Shown here: piece by piece, positions 28,919 to 37,159 of the stretch
How the letters are laid out: every line of letters begins with the position of its first letter
How positions within the stretch are numbered: the stretch's first letter is position 1
Assembly (NCBI RefSeq): GCF_001927285.1
Contig: NZ_MSIG01000006.1
Coordinates: 124,001-188,000, forward strand
DNA: 64,000 nucleotides
Direction: 5' to 3'
From: Mongoliimonas terrestris
Lineage (GTDB): Bacteria > Pseudomonadota > Alphaproteobacteria > Rhizobiales > Pleomorphomonadaceae
The notes under the pieces: model-generated
The model's input: the letters and a program-made list of their open reading frames with translations, nothing else
The model's database searches: none
What the model was told of the DNA's origin: nothing
Position numbers and translations under genes: made by a program

Positions 28919-29713
28919 CTATCGGACGAAGGTTTTCGCAAGTCCCAGGGACCGGTCGACCACGACGACGGCGACCAGGGTGAAGACGACGAGGAGGACC
29001 GACACCGCCGCCACCAGCGGATCAGCGCGGTTCTCGACGTGGTTGTACATTTCGACGGGCAAGGTCGAGAGCCTCGGACCGCTCATGAAGAGCGACAGCA
29101 CGACCTCATCGAAGGAAACCAGGAAGGAGAGCGACCCGGCCGCGATCATCCCCGGCACCATCATCGGCAGCGTCACGCGCCGGAACACGGTGACGGGGGA
29201 GGCGCCGAGCGTCGCGGCCGCCTCTTCGACGGCGATCGGCAAGGTCGAAAGCGCCGTGGCGATGACGCGCAAGGTATAGGGCAGCGTCACGACAAGATGG
29301 GCGACGAACATGCCTTGCGGCGTGGCAAGCAGCCCCGCCCGGGAAAAGACGATCAGCATCGCGAGGCCGAGCACGATCGAGGGCAGCAACAGCGGCGCGG
29401 TGAAAAAGCCCATCATCGCATCCCCGCCGCGCGGGGCGAGCCGGACGAGCGCATAGGCGGCCGGCACGGCGACGAAGAGGTTCACGGCCGTCACCGCCGT
29501 GGCGAGTTTCAGGCTGAACAGGAAGGCCGCCAGCATCTTCTCGTTCTCGGCGATCGCCGCATACCAGCGCAGGCTCCAGCTCTCCGGCGGAAAGGCCATG
29601 AAGACCTCGCCGGAGAAGGACAGCGGCACAACGATCAGAACCGGAGCGAGCAGAAACAGAAAGCCGACGGCCGCGAGGATCTTCAGGATGGGAGAGATCG
29701 GTCTTTCGTCCAT
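28919..29713 (-). CDS. ABC transporter permease, PotC type
   Basis: Second permease of a spermidine/putrescine-type importer, 264 residues, about six helices. The EAA loop is VEEAAATLGASPVTVFRRVTLPM (about residues 160-182). It begins three bases after the PotB-type gene. The family carries polyamines, opines, amino-sugar derivatives and thiamine-like cations, so the substrate is open; the neighbouring hydantoinase suggests a cyclic amide. Confidence 0.92.
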   Translation of the reverse strand: MDERPISPILKILAAVGFLFLLAPVLIVVPLSFSGEVFMAFPPESWSLRWYAAIAENEKMLAAFLFSLKLATAVTAVNLFVAVPAAYALVRLAPRGGDAMMGFFTAPLLLPSIVLGLAMLIVFSRAGLLATPQGMFVAHLVVTLPYTLRVIATALSTLPIAVEEAAATLGASPVTVFRRVTLPMMVPGMIAAGSLSFLVSFDEVVLSLFMSGPRLSTLPVEMYNHVENRADPLVAAVSVLLVVFTLVAVVVVDRSLGLAKTFVR

Positions 29714-29716
29714 GGC

Positions 29717-30598
29717 TCATCCGATCGATCTGAGAATGCGCCCGTAGAGCGCGAGGGCGACGCCGAACACGAGCAGCACGATGATCGACAGCGTGGCGGC
29801 GAGCGGCCAGTCCAGCGTCACCATCGCTTGGTCGTAGACCTCGGTCGCCAGCAGGAAGACACGGCCGCCGCCGAGCAGCTTCGGCGTGATGAAGGACGAG
29901 ATCGCAAGGACGAAGGTCAGCAACGAACCGAGCGCGATGCCGGGCAGCGACAGCGGCAGGACGATCCGCACGAACACCCGCCATGGCGGCGCGCCCAGCG
30001 TGGCCGCGGCCTCTTCGACTCGCGGATCGAGCCGCCCGAGACCGGCGAGCAGCGCGACGATCATGTAGGGCATCAGGATCTCGGTCAGGCCGATGGTCAC
30101 GCCCGTCAGGTTGAACATCAGCCGGACCGGCTCGCTGGCGCCGAGCGCCATCAGCCCCTGGTTCACCAGACCCTGGTCCGACAGAATGGCGATCCAGCCA
30201 TAGGTGCGCACAACCGCCGAGAGCAGCAGCGGCGAGATCACCATGACGAGCAGCGCATTGCGCCAGAGGCCGGTGGAGCGGTGCAGATAGAGCGCGATCG
30301 GATAGGAGACGGCGAGGGTGAGGGCGGTGATCACGAGACTCGTGCGCACGCTGTTCCACAGAAGCTCCCAATAGAAAGGATCGGTTGCGACAAGCAGCCA
30401 TTTGGCCATCGACCAACCGCCGGTCATGGCACCCGACGATCGCACCTCCGACACGGACAGAATGGCAAGATTGGCAACCGGCAGCACGAAGCCGATCAGG
30501 TTCACGATTGTGATCGGAACCAGCAGCATGAGCGCAATCGGCGCGGCTCCGAAGTCGGCGTCGCGACCGGAGACCTTCGATATGGCGGCGGCGGTCAC
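29717..30598 (-). CDS. ABC transporter permease, PotB type
   Basis: First permease of the importer, 293 residues with about six helices and EAA loop VEEAAATLGAPPWRVFVRIVL. The GTG at 30598 overlaps the stop of the ATPase gene in a GTGA junction, which sets the start. The N terminus of about 27 residues is hydrophilic before the first helix (IALMLLVPITIVNLIG). Confidence 0.9.
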   Translation of the reverse strand: MTAAAISKVSGRDADFGAAPIALMLLVPITIVNLIGFVLPVANLAILSVSEVRSSGAMTGGWSMAKWLLVATDPFYWELLWNSVRTSLVITALTLAVSYPIALYLHRSTGLWRNALLVMVISPLLLSAVVRTYGWIAILSDQGLVNQGLMALGASEPVRLMFNLTGVTIGLTEILMPYMIVALLAGLGRLDPRVEEAAATLGAPPWRVFVRIVLPLSLPGIALGSLLTFVLAISSFITPKLLGGGRVFLLATEVYDQAMVTLDWPLAATLSIIVLLVFGVALALYGRILRSIG

Positions 30599-31707
30599 GG
30601 CGCCGCCTCGTAGACGAGCGTGTCCGCCGGAGCCCATGTCAGCGTCACGGCGGTGCCGGCCGGCGCGATGCGGCCGTGGCCGACGGTCGCCTCCTCAACC
30701 ATGAAGGTGAGGCCGTCGGCATCGACCAGGTACTGCACGAAGTCGCCCGAATAGGTCGTCCGGCGCACTATGCCGGTGACGCTGTTGAGCCCATCCGCTG
30801 GGACGCACCCGGCCGCAGCAAGCGCGACCCTGTGCGGACGGATCATCACCTCGACCGGGCCGGACCGTTGCGTCGCCGCCCGGACGGCGAGGTCGCCGAG
30901 CCGGATCGTCGTGCCGTGGGCGTTGCCGGTGAAACGGTTGGTCCGGCCGACGAAGCGCGCAACGAAGGGTGTCGCGGGGCGCTCGTAGAGGTCTTCCGGC
31001 CTGCCGATCTGCTCGATCCGACCGTGGCTCATCACCACGATCCGGTCGGACATGGTGAGCGCCTCGTCCTGATCATGGGTGACGAAGAGGGCGGTGGTGC
31101 CGAGCCGCTGCTGGATTTCGCGGATCTCGCTGCGCATCTCCTCGCGCAGCTTGGCGTCGAGATTGGACAAGGGTTCGTCGAACAGCAGGATCGAAGGGCG
31201 AACCACGAGGGCGCGGGCCAGGGCCACCCGCTGCTGCTGCCCGCCGGACAGCTGCGCCGGCCTGCGGTCTTCCCGGCCCTCCAGGCGGACCATGGCGACC
31301 GCCTCGGCGACCCGCGCCGCGATTTCCATGCGGGGCAACCGCCGCATTTCGAGGCCGAAGGCGACATTCTGGGCGATGGTCATGTGCGGGAACAGCGCAT
31401 AGCTCTGGAACACGAGGCCCATGTCGCGCTTGTGGGGCGGGACGGCGGTCAGATCCTGACCGGCGACCACGATCCGGCCACCACTCGTCGGCACGAGGCC
31501 GGCGATCATGCGCAGCGTGGTGGTCTTACCGCAGCCGGAGGGGCCGAGCAGGGCGACGAACTCGCCCTGCGCGACGTCGAGGTCGATGGCTTCGACCGCC
31601 AGGAAGTCGTGATACCGCTTGGTGAGGCCCTGGAGGGAGAGGTAGCCCTGTCCGGCCCTTGGCCCAGCGGCCGCAACGGTCATGTCGGTCGGCGCCTGGT
31701 GCATCAT
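30595..31707 (-). CDS. ABC transporter ATP-binding protein, PotA type
   Basis: ATPase of 370 residues powering the importer. Walker A GPSGCGKTTTLRMIAG, Q-loop LVFQSYALFPH, signature LSGGQQQRVALARAL, Walker B SILLFDEPLSNLD and switch histidine VTHDQDEAL are all intact. A C-terminal TOBE regulatory domain (about 280-370) is present. AAAGGCGA precedes the ATG; ATGs at 31704 and 31683 are possible alternatives. Confidence 0.95.
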   Translation of the reverse strand: MMHQAPTDMTVAAAGPRAGQGYLSLQGLTKRYHDFLAVEAIDLDVAQGEFVALLGPSGCGKTTTLRMIAGLVPTSGGRIVVAGQDLTAVPPHKRDMGLVFQSYALFPHMTIAQNVAFGLEMRRLPRMEIAARVAEAVAMVRLEGREDRRPAQLSGGQQQRVALARALVVRPSILLFDEPLSNLDAKLREEMRSEIREIQQRLGTTALFVTHDQDEALTMSDRIVVMSHGRIEQIGRPEDLYERPATPFVARFVGRTNRFTGNAHGTTIRLGDLAVRAATQRSGPVEVMIRPHRVALAAAGCVPADGLNSVTGIVRRTTYSGDFVQYLVDADGLTFMVEEATVGHGRIAPAGTAVTLTWAPADTLVYEAAP

Positions 31708-31735
31708 CGGTTCGCCTTTCGTCCGTTGCGTGGCG

Positions 31736-32779
31736 TCAGCGCGACAGCGGAAGCACGCGGCGGCGCCACTCCTCGGTGACCTTGTCGCGGACCTTGGCGA
31801 CCGCGATCCAGTCGATCGGGACGACCTTGTCGAGCGACTTGAGGACCGTGCGGTCGATCGCGGCCGGATCGATATCGGCCTTGGCGTTGGTGGGCGCGTA
31901 GAACATCGTCTCGGTGAAGCGCTTCTGGGTTTCGGCGGAGAGGGCGTAGGCGATGAACTTCTTGGCCGCCTCGGCTTCGGGCGCGCCGTTGACCAGGCTG
32001 ATGATGTTGACCTGGAAGGCGGTGCCTTCCGCAGGGATCGTCGCCTTCAGCTTGCCGCCGGAGGTGTCGGAGTTGACCTGCGCCCGTGCGTTCCAGCCGA
32101 CGCCGATGGTGGCCTGGCCGGCGATGATCGGCGCGTAGACTTCGGGCTTCGGCTCCCAGGTCTGGACGTTCGGCGCGATCGGCGCCATCGCCTCCATGCC
32201 CTTGTCGAACAGGCCGTCGACACCGGGACCGCCGTTCTTGGCGTCGAGGATCATGACCAGTGAGGAGCCCTGGATGTCCGGAACGCCGGGGATCACCACC
32301 TTGCCCTTGGCGGCCTCGTCTGCCATGGCGAGATAGGATGTCGGCGCTTCGGGATAGGCGTCCGTGTTGTAGATGAGGACGAGGTTGTCGAAGGTGACCG
32401 CGACGCCAGCGACCTCCGCGAACCGCGCATTCGGATAGAGCTCGGAAACGACGGGCATGTTCTGCTCGTCGAGCTTGGTGTAGAGGCCTTCGTCCGATCC
32501 GACCTTGGCCACCGAAACGTCCATGATCACCACGTCAACCTGCGGGGCCGCCGCCTGGGCGCGCAATTGGCCGATCATCGCCGCCGAGCCCGGCTGGGGC
32601 GCGTAGTTGACCTTGATCCCCGGATTGGCTGCCTCGAACGGCGCGATGACCGCCTTGGTGTAGAGATCCTGGAACAGGCCGGTGTAGGCCATCACGGTGA
32701 TTTCCTGGGCCGAGGCCGCGCCGGCCGAGACCATGGTGGCGAGCGCCACTGTCGTGTATGCGAAACGTCGAATGGTCAT
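31736..32779 (-). CDS. ABC transporter substrate-binding protein, PotD type
   Basis: Periplasmic binding protein, 347 residues, with signal peptide MTIRRFAYTTVALATMVSAG and probable cleavage after ASA. The mature protein (QEITVMAYTGLFQDLY ... VTFDNLVLIYNTDAYPEAPTS) is of the spermidine/iron family 1 fold. AGGAAG lies before the ATG at 32779; the frame is open upstream but overlaps the RraA-like gene. It pairs with the PotA/B/C-type genes just downstream. Confidence 0.92.
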   Translation of the reverse strand: MTIRRFAYTTVALATMVSAGAASAQEITVMAYTGLFQDLYTKAVIAPFEAANPGIKVNYAPQPGSAAMIGQLRAQAAAPQVDVVIMDVSVAKVGSDEGLYTKLDEQNMPVVSELYPNARFAEVAGVAVTFDNLVLIYNTDAYPEAPTSYLAMADEAAKGKVVIPGVPDIQGSSLVMILDAKNGGPGVDGLFDKGMEAMAPIAPNVQTWEPKPEVYAPIIAGQATIGVGWNARAQVNSDTSGGKLKATIPAEGTAFQVNIISLVNGAPEAEAAKKFIAYALSAETQKRFTETMFYAPTNAKADIDPAAIDRTVLKSLDKVVPIDWIAVAKVRDKVTEEWRRRVLPLSR

Positions 32780-32826
32780 GTCGGCTTCCTTTCTTGCAGG
32801 AACATGCGGGTATCGGGCCTCTGGGG

Positions 32827-33489
32827 TCAGGTTCGACGGGCATCCACCATGGCGCGCGCGCCGGAGATGTCCGGCAGCTTCTCGCCGTTGCGCAGGCGTT
32901 CCAGAAGGACCAGTTCGGCCTCCTGCATGGCGATCGCCGTCTCCGCTACGGCGCGCGCCCGGCCGGGATCCAAGACCACCACACCGCTGTCGTCGCAGAG
33001 CACCGCGTCGCCCGGGTGCACCACCTGTCCGCCGACGGTGATCGGCACATTGATCGCGCCTTCGACGCCGAGCAGCTTGGTCGTGATCGAGGACGGCCCG
33101 CGGCACCACATCGGCAGGTCGACCCGCGCAATCTCGGAGAAATCCGTCGCCGGCCCGTCCACCACGCCCGCCTTCGCCCCGGCGAGCTTCATCGCATTGG
33201 TGATCACGCCGCCCCAGCAGGCGTGCCGTTGATCGCCGCAGCGGTCGACGAGGACGATGTCACCCGGACGGACCTCGGCCGTGAGCCAATGCAGGAGAGC
33301 GGAGTCCGCGTGCGGGATCCGGATCGTCACGGCCGTTCCTGCGATCCGCTTCATCGGCAGGACCGCCCGAATATCGCGGTCGACAAAGCCGGTATGGAGC
33401 ACATGCCCGACGGTCGCTGTCTCCACGCGTTCGAGGAGGTCGACCAGATCGGCTGGGATGGAGGGCGGCATTGGCTGGATCGTGAACAT
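32827..33489 (-). CDS. RraA family protein (dimethylmenaquinone methyltransferase/HMG aldolase-like)
   Basis: A 220-residue member of the RraA/4-hydroxy-4-methyl-2-oxoglutarate aldolase fold and first gene of the operon. The core WGGVITNAMKLAGAKAGVVD is typical. However the usual Arg-Asp pair that binds substrate and metal (DG..RD) reads DGPATD here, so the arginine is replaced by threonine. It may have a different substrate or a non-aldolase role. GGGAG precedes the ATG at 33489; upstream frame lacks homology. Confidence 0.82.
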   Translation of the reverse strand: MFTIQPMPPSIPADLVDLLERVETATVGHVLHTGFVDRDIRAVLPMKRIAGTAVTIRIPHADSALLHWLTAEVRPGDIVLVDRCGDQRHACWGGVITNAMKLAGAKAGVVDGPATDFSEIARVDLPMWCRGPSSITTKLLGVEGAINVPITVGGQVVHPGDAVLCDDSGVVVLDPGRARAVAETAIAMQEAELVLLERLRNGEKLPDISGARAMVDARRT

Positions 33490-33922
33490 GCGAGGCAACT
33501 CCCTTGGGCCCGGCAGCGGAAAGTCGGCGAGCGGCGTGGCCGACGGATCGGCCCGACCGACGAAGGCGCGGATCGCGATGCCGATGCACCGTGACCGGAA
33601 CAACCGCGCACCAGCGTGTGCCCCCAACTGAAAAATGCCTACACTGCAATCATGATGTCGTTTTACAAGGCATGCACTGGCGCCTTCATGGACAGAAAGA
33701 AAAAGTCATAACTAACGCGAGCAAAGATGATGGTGCAGCCGCGTGGCTTGTCTTCAACAAGGCCTTGTCGACCCGCCGTTTGCTTCAGAAATACAATAGA
33801 TGTATTTGGTGTTCGGCAAACACCAAATTTCTATGCGAAGCGATAAGGAAAACTGATCGTATTCCTGTCTGGCCGAGCCGGACGCCGCGGCCGCCTCCGA
33901 ACTGAGCAGGAGACGGTCGCCT
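33490..33922. other. 433-base intergenic region upstream of the RraA-ABC-Hyu operon
   Basis: A lower-GC stretch between the operon start and the end of the LysR gene (both on the minus strand). It holds no supported gene. It should carry the operon promoter and the LysR target; a clear 25-base palindrome is at 33804-33828, about 315 bases from the first operon gene. Confidence 0.5.
33804..33828. promoter_or_regulatory. Operator-like palindrome ATTTGGTGT-N7-ACACCAAAT
   Basis: Perfect 9-base inverted repeat with a seven-base spacer, in the region between the LysR gene and the operon it probably controls. As RNA it could also fold as a hairpin after the LysR gene, but no T-run follows on that strand, so an operator is the better reading. 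Confidence 0.5.
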
Positions 33923-34843
33923 TCAGCCGATCGGCTGGCCGTCCGGACCGGAGGCCGCGAACGTGACGGCCACATCCGCGGCCATGGCGGCGATTGCCGC
34001 CGGCAGCGGATTGTCGGGTCGCTGGACATAGACGGCATGGAGCGGCATCGGCGCGAGTTCGGCGGCGACGTCGAGTTCGACCAGTTCGCCGCGCAGCACC
34101 GGATCGCGCACGACGGCCCGTGGAACGGCGGCGATGCCGGCGCCGCTGACTGCGAGGCGGATGATCGTGGCCAGCGAATTGGTGTTGTAGATGCGCACCT
34201 GGTCCGGCTCGATCCCCGCCGTCGTCAACAGCCGGATGATGGCGTGATAGGGTTGGGAGCCCTTCGAATATCCGATCAGCGGCTGGGCCAGGAGATCAGC
34301 GAGTTCCAATCGAGTGCCGGTTTGCGCCAGGACCGGCGCCGCGAACCAGCCGTAGTCGAGTTGCATCAGCTCGAGGTTGATCAGGTCCGGTCCGTGAACA
34401 GGGCCGACGATCAGCGCGAGGTCGATCTGTCGCTCGCCGAGTTGCCGGGCAACGGCCAGGCTGGTGTCGACGCCGAGATCCAGGCTGACGGCTGGATAGC
34501 GGTCCTTGAGCCGGTGAAGCAGGGCGGGCAGCCACGTGTAGACCACCGTATCGATGGTCCCGATCGAGATCGCCCCCCGCAACGCGTGACCGTCCCCGAT
34601 CTGTTCGCGAAACTCGTGGGTGAGGCGGACGATCGCCTCCGCCCGGGCGAGCGCCTTCTCGCCGTCGGAACTGAGGCGCACCGTCCGTGGATCGCGGTCG
34701 AACAGCCGGACGCCAAGATCGCGCTCCAGCGTCGCGATCCGGTTCGAGACCGATGCCTGGGTGGTGTTGAGCCGCTCGGCCGCCGCCGAAAAACTCCTCA
34801 GCCGCGCCACCCAGAGAAAGGTTTCCAGAAAGCGGGTGTTCAT
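33923..34843 (-). CDS. LysR family transcriptional regulator
   Basis: A 306-residue regulator. N-terminal helix-turn-helix: FLETFLWVARLRSFSAAAER and LNTTQASVSNRIATLERDLG. The C-terminal binding domain contains GAISIGTIDTVVYTWLPALL. It is upstream of and co-oriented with the RraA-ABC-HpaI-Hyu operon and is its most likely regulator, sensing the imported compound or a breakdown product. Confidence 0.93.
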   Translation of the reverse strand: MNTRFLETFLWVARLRSFSAAAERLNTTQASVSNRIATLERDLGVRLFDRDPRTVRLSSDGEKALARAEAIVRLTHEFREQIGDGHALRGAISIGTIDTVVYTWLPALLHRLKDRYPAVSLDLGVDTSLAVARQLGERQIDLALIVGPVHGPDLINLELMQLDYGWFAAPVLAQTGTRLELADLLAQPLIGYSKGSQPYHAIIRLLTTAGIEPDQVRIYNTNSLATIIRLAVSGAGIAAVPRAVVRDPVLRGELVELDVAAELAPMPLHAVYVQRPDNPLPAAIAAMAADVAVTFAASGPDGQPIG

Positions 34844-35131
34844 CGCTGTCGGTCCGCAACCCGTCCCGCGCCGGATCCTCTCCGATAGACCTTGGAGGCG
34901 TCCGGTGTTTCAGTTTCAGGGTGTCGGAACGCGCCCTGTGGTCGCCACCATGCAAGAAAATAGCCAGAGCGCCGCATAATACTGCGGCCAATTTGCCACA
35001 AACGGGCGACCAGCGGCGTCGGATGATGCTGTTGCGGCGTATAGCCGGCGCTGATTCCGCATAAGCGAGTTGCATGCCAATTGAATGGCGACAGATGTAG
35101 CTGCGCAAGGGGCCGGAATGCTGGTGCAAAG
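34844..35131. other. Gap without supported gene upstream of LysR
   Basis: Intergenic stretch of lower GC. It contains the LysR promoter on the minus strand and, toward 35131, sequence running into the AbiEii relic. A minus-strand open frame of 117 codons here lacks family features and is not called. Confidence 0.35.
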
Positions 35132-35890
35132 TCTCGGATGATAGACTTGCTAAATTGAGCTTTCATATCGTGGCTGAACCCACCTCCCAGCACCGTGGCA
35201 CCCCGCGACCTTGACCTGCTAGGTATTGGCGAAGCGAGCCCCGAGCCGATGCTGGCGACATTTCGGGAGATCCTGGCGCAGGACGTCGACGATGGCGTCT
35301 AGTTCGACGCTGACGCCCTTCGCGTCGACCGCATCCGAGAGGAACTGGACTCTGGCGGGCTCAGGCTTCGGGCGACGGCCTCGATCAGCGGCGCGCGGAT
35401 CAGCCTGACGAAAGACATTGGCTTTGGCGATGCGCTGGAACCTGGTGCCGAAGAACTGGACTATCCGTCCATGTTGGACTTTCCCACGCCCCGACTGCGG
35501 GATTATGCGCGAGAGACCGTCATTGCCGAGAAATTCCAGGCGATGGTGGCACTCGGGCGGGCCAACAGTCGGATGAAGGACTTATACGAGATCTGGATAC
35601 TCAGCCGGTGCTTCACCTTCGACGATGACAGGTTGCCGCGAGCGATTGCCGCCACCTTCACACGGCGCGCGACGGCGAAACCTCGCGACCTGCCGGATGC
35701 GCTGACACCGACCTTTGCCGAGGATGCACAGAAGCAGCGACAGTGGAGGGCTTTCGTCGGAGATGTCGCCCACGACCCGGGTGATTTCGAGACCGTCGTT
35801 CGAGACATCGGAGCATTCCTCATGCCCCAGGCGTCCTTGGCGGCGAGATTGCGATACGTGGTGGTGAGGATCCTTAACGCGGCCGGTTGA
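35132..35890 (+). pseudogene. Relic of AbiEii/AbiGii family nucleotidyltransferase toxin
   Basis: The frame that ends at 35890 is an AbiEii C-terminal region: LTKDIGFGDALEPGAEELDY, LDFPTPRLRDYARETVIAEK, FQAMVALGRANSRMKDLYE. Going upstream in the same frame, a TAG at 35300-35302 interrupts QDVDDGV*FDADALRVDRIR. Before it the nucleotidyltransferase motif RDLDLLGIG (35204-35230) is still readable, and WLN at 35171 follows a TGA at 35156. The N-terminal part with the GGxAL motif and the partner antitoxin AbiEi are absent. It is a decayed type IV toxin-antitoxin (abortive infection) gene. The intact 139-codon 3' portion starts at ATG 35471. Confidence 0.8.
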
Positions 35891-36203
35891 GTCGGTCACA
35901 GAGCGACGCGAGGTGCGAAAATCGTCCGACCGTCCTCGATAGTTGGCGAACGTCAGAAGTACTCTCGCGTTGATTACCCTTTAATATCAATACCGGAATT
36001 TTTCGACGACCCGAGCGTCGGCTTTTCGGGCCCGCAAAGGCGCTGCTGTTCGGGTCCGACGGTCGGACGCTGCTGCCCGCGCGCGCCGCCTGACCCCGAA
36101 GGCTGCCCGTGCGCGGCTGGACGGTTGGCGGCCGGGCGCTCGCGTGCGATCACGGCAGGAGGAGCGGTGCCGGTCCGGCCGGCGCGATGCCAAGGAGGAC
36201 GAG
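35891..36203. other. Gap upstream of the SDR gene
   Basis: A 313-base stretch with no supported gene. It begins with AT-richer DNA (around 35940-36000) and becomes GC-rich before the SDR start. It probably carries the promoter for the SDR-phosphotriesterase pair. Confidence 0.4.
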
Positions 36204-37058
36204 ATGCTGCAGGGAACGGTTTCGGTGGTCACCGGCGCGAGCCGCGGCATCGGCCGCGCCATCGCCGCCGGGCAGGCCGCCGCCGGCGCGACAGTCGCAG
36301 TGGTCGCGCGCAACCCGGAGGCGCTTGACGCCGTGGCCGCCGACATCACGTCAACCGGCGGCACCGCCGCTGCTTTCGCCGGGGACGTTTCCGACCGCGC
36401 CGACGTCGAGCGGATCTTCGCCGCGATCGCCGCGGACCTCGGCCCCGTCGACACGCTGATCAACAATGCGGGCGCGTTCGCGGCCATCGGTCCGCTCTGG
36501 GAGGTCGATCCCGACGCATGGTGGTCGGACATCGAGATCAATCTGAAGTCGGTCTTCCACTGCTCCCGCGCGGTGTTGCCGTCGATGCTCGCGCGTGGCC
36601 GCGGCCGGATCGTCACCATGATCGGCGGCGGCACCGTGCGGCCGATGCCCTACGGCTCCGGCTATTCCATCTCCAAGACCGGCACGCTCCGCTTCACCGA
36701 ATGCCTCGCGGCCTCGCTGGAGGGCACCGGCGTCGTCTGCCTCGCAATGGACCCCGGCTTGGTCAAGACCGACCTCACCCAATACCAGGCGGACTCGCCC
36801 GCCGCCGCGCGATACATGCCCGGCGTCGTGGAGCGGCTTCGCACCGGCGACCACGTCCCGCCCGAGCGCGCCGCGCGCCTCGCCATCGCGATCGCCGCCG
36901 GCTGCTTCGACCGGATGGCCGGCCGGGCGATCGGCGCCACGGAGGATCTCGCCGCCGTCGAGGCATCGATCGACGCCATCCTGGCCGCCGACGAGCGGGT
37001 TCTCCGCGTCCCTGGCTTCGCGCCGCCGCCCCGGCCCGCCGGAGACGTTGCGCCATGA
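36204..37058 (+). CDS. SDR family NAD(P)-dependent oxidoreductase
   Basis: Classical short-chain dehydrogenase, 284 residues. Cofactor motif TGASRGIGRAIAAG, NNAG motif, and the catalytic Tyr-x-x-x-Lys in YSISKTGTLRFTE are present. At about 250 residues plus a C-terminal extension rich in alanine and proline it is slightly long. The start at 36204 has AAGGAGG six bases before it. It probably forms an operon with the phosphotriesterase-family gene 100 bases downstream. Substrate unknown. Confidence 0.9.
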   Translation: MLQGTVSVVTGASRGIGRAIAAGQAAAGATVAVVARNPEALDAVAADITSTGGTAAAFAGDVSDRADVERIFAAIAADLGPVDTLINNAGAFAAIGPLWEVDPDAWWSDIEINLKSVFHCSRAVLPSMLARGRGRIVTMIGGGTVRPMPYGSGYSISKTGTLRFTECLAASLEGTGVVCLAMDPGLVKTDLTQYQADSPAAARYMPGVVERLRTGDHVPPERAARLAIAIAAGCFDRMAGRAIGATEDLAAVEASIDAILAADERVLRVPGFAPPPRPAGDVAP

Positions 37059-37159
37059 GACGACGCGCCATGACCGGACACCCGGCCCCCGCCGGGCCGT
37101 CCTGATCCTTCACCCCCGGCCGCGGCCAGGGCCTCCACGCCAGACCGAGGAGATCCACG

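Noticed and set aside
26611..28983. A 790-codon plus-strand frame opposite hyuA and the HpaI aldolase gene
   Set aside because: Composition-driven antisense frame crossing two real genes, with no recognisable domain.
33504..33905. A 133-codon plus-strand frame in the leader of the RraA operon
   Set aside because: Half of it is antisense to the RraA coding start and the rest is AT-richer leader; no family features.
34840..35193. A 117-codon minus-strand frame upstream of the LysR gene
   Set aside because: No domain features or convincing start signal, and it overlaps the AbiEii relic on the other strand.
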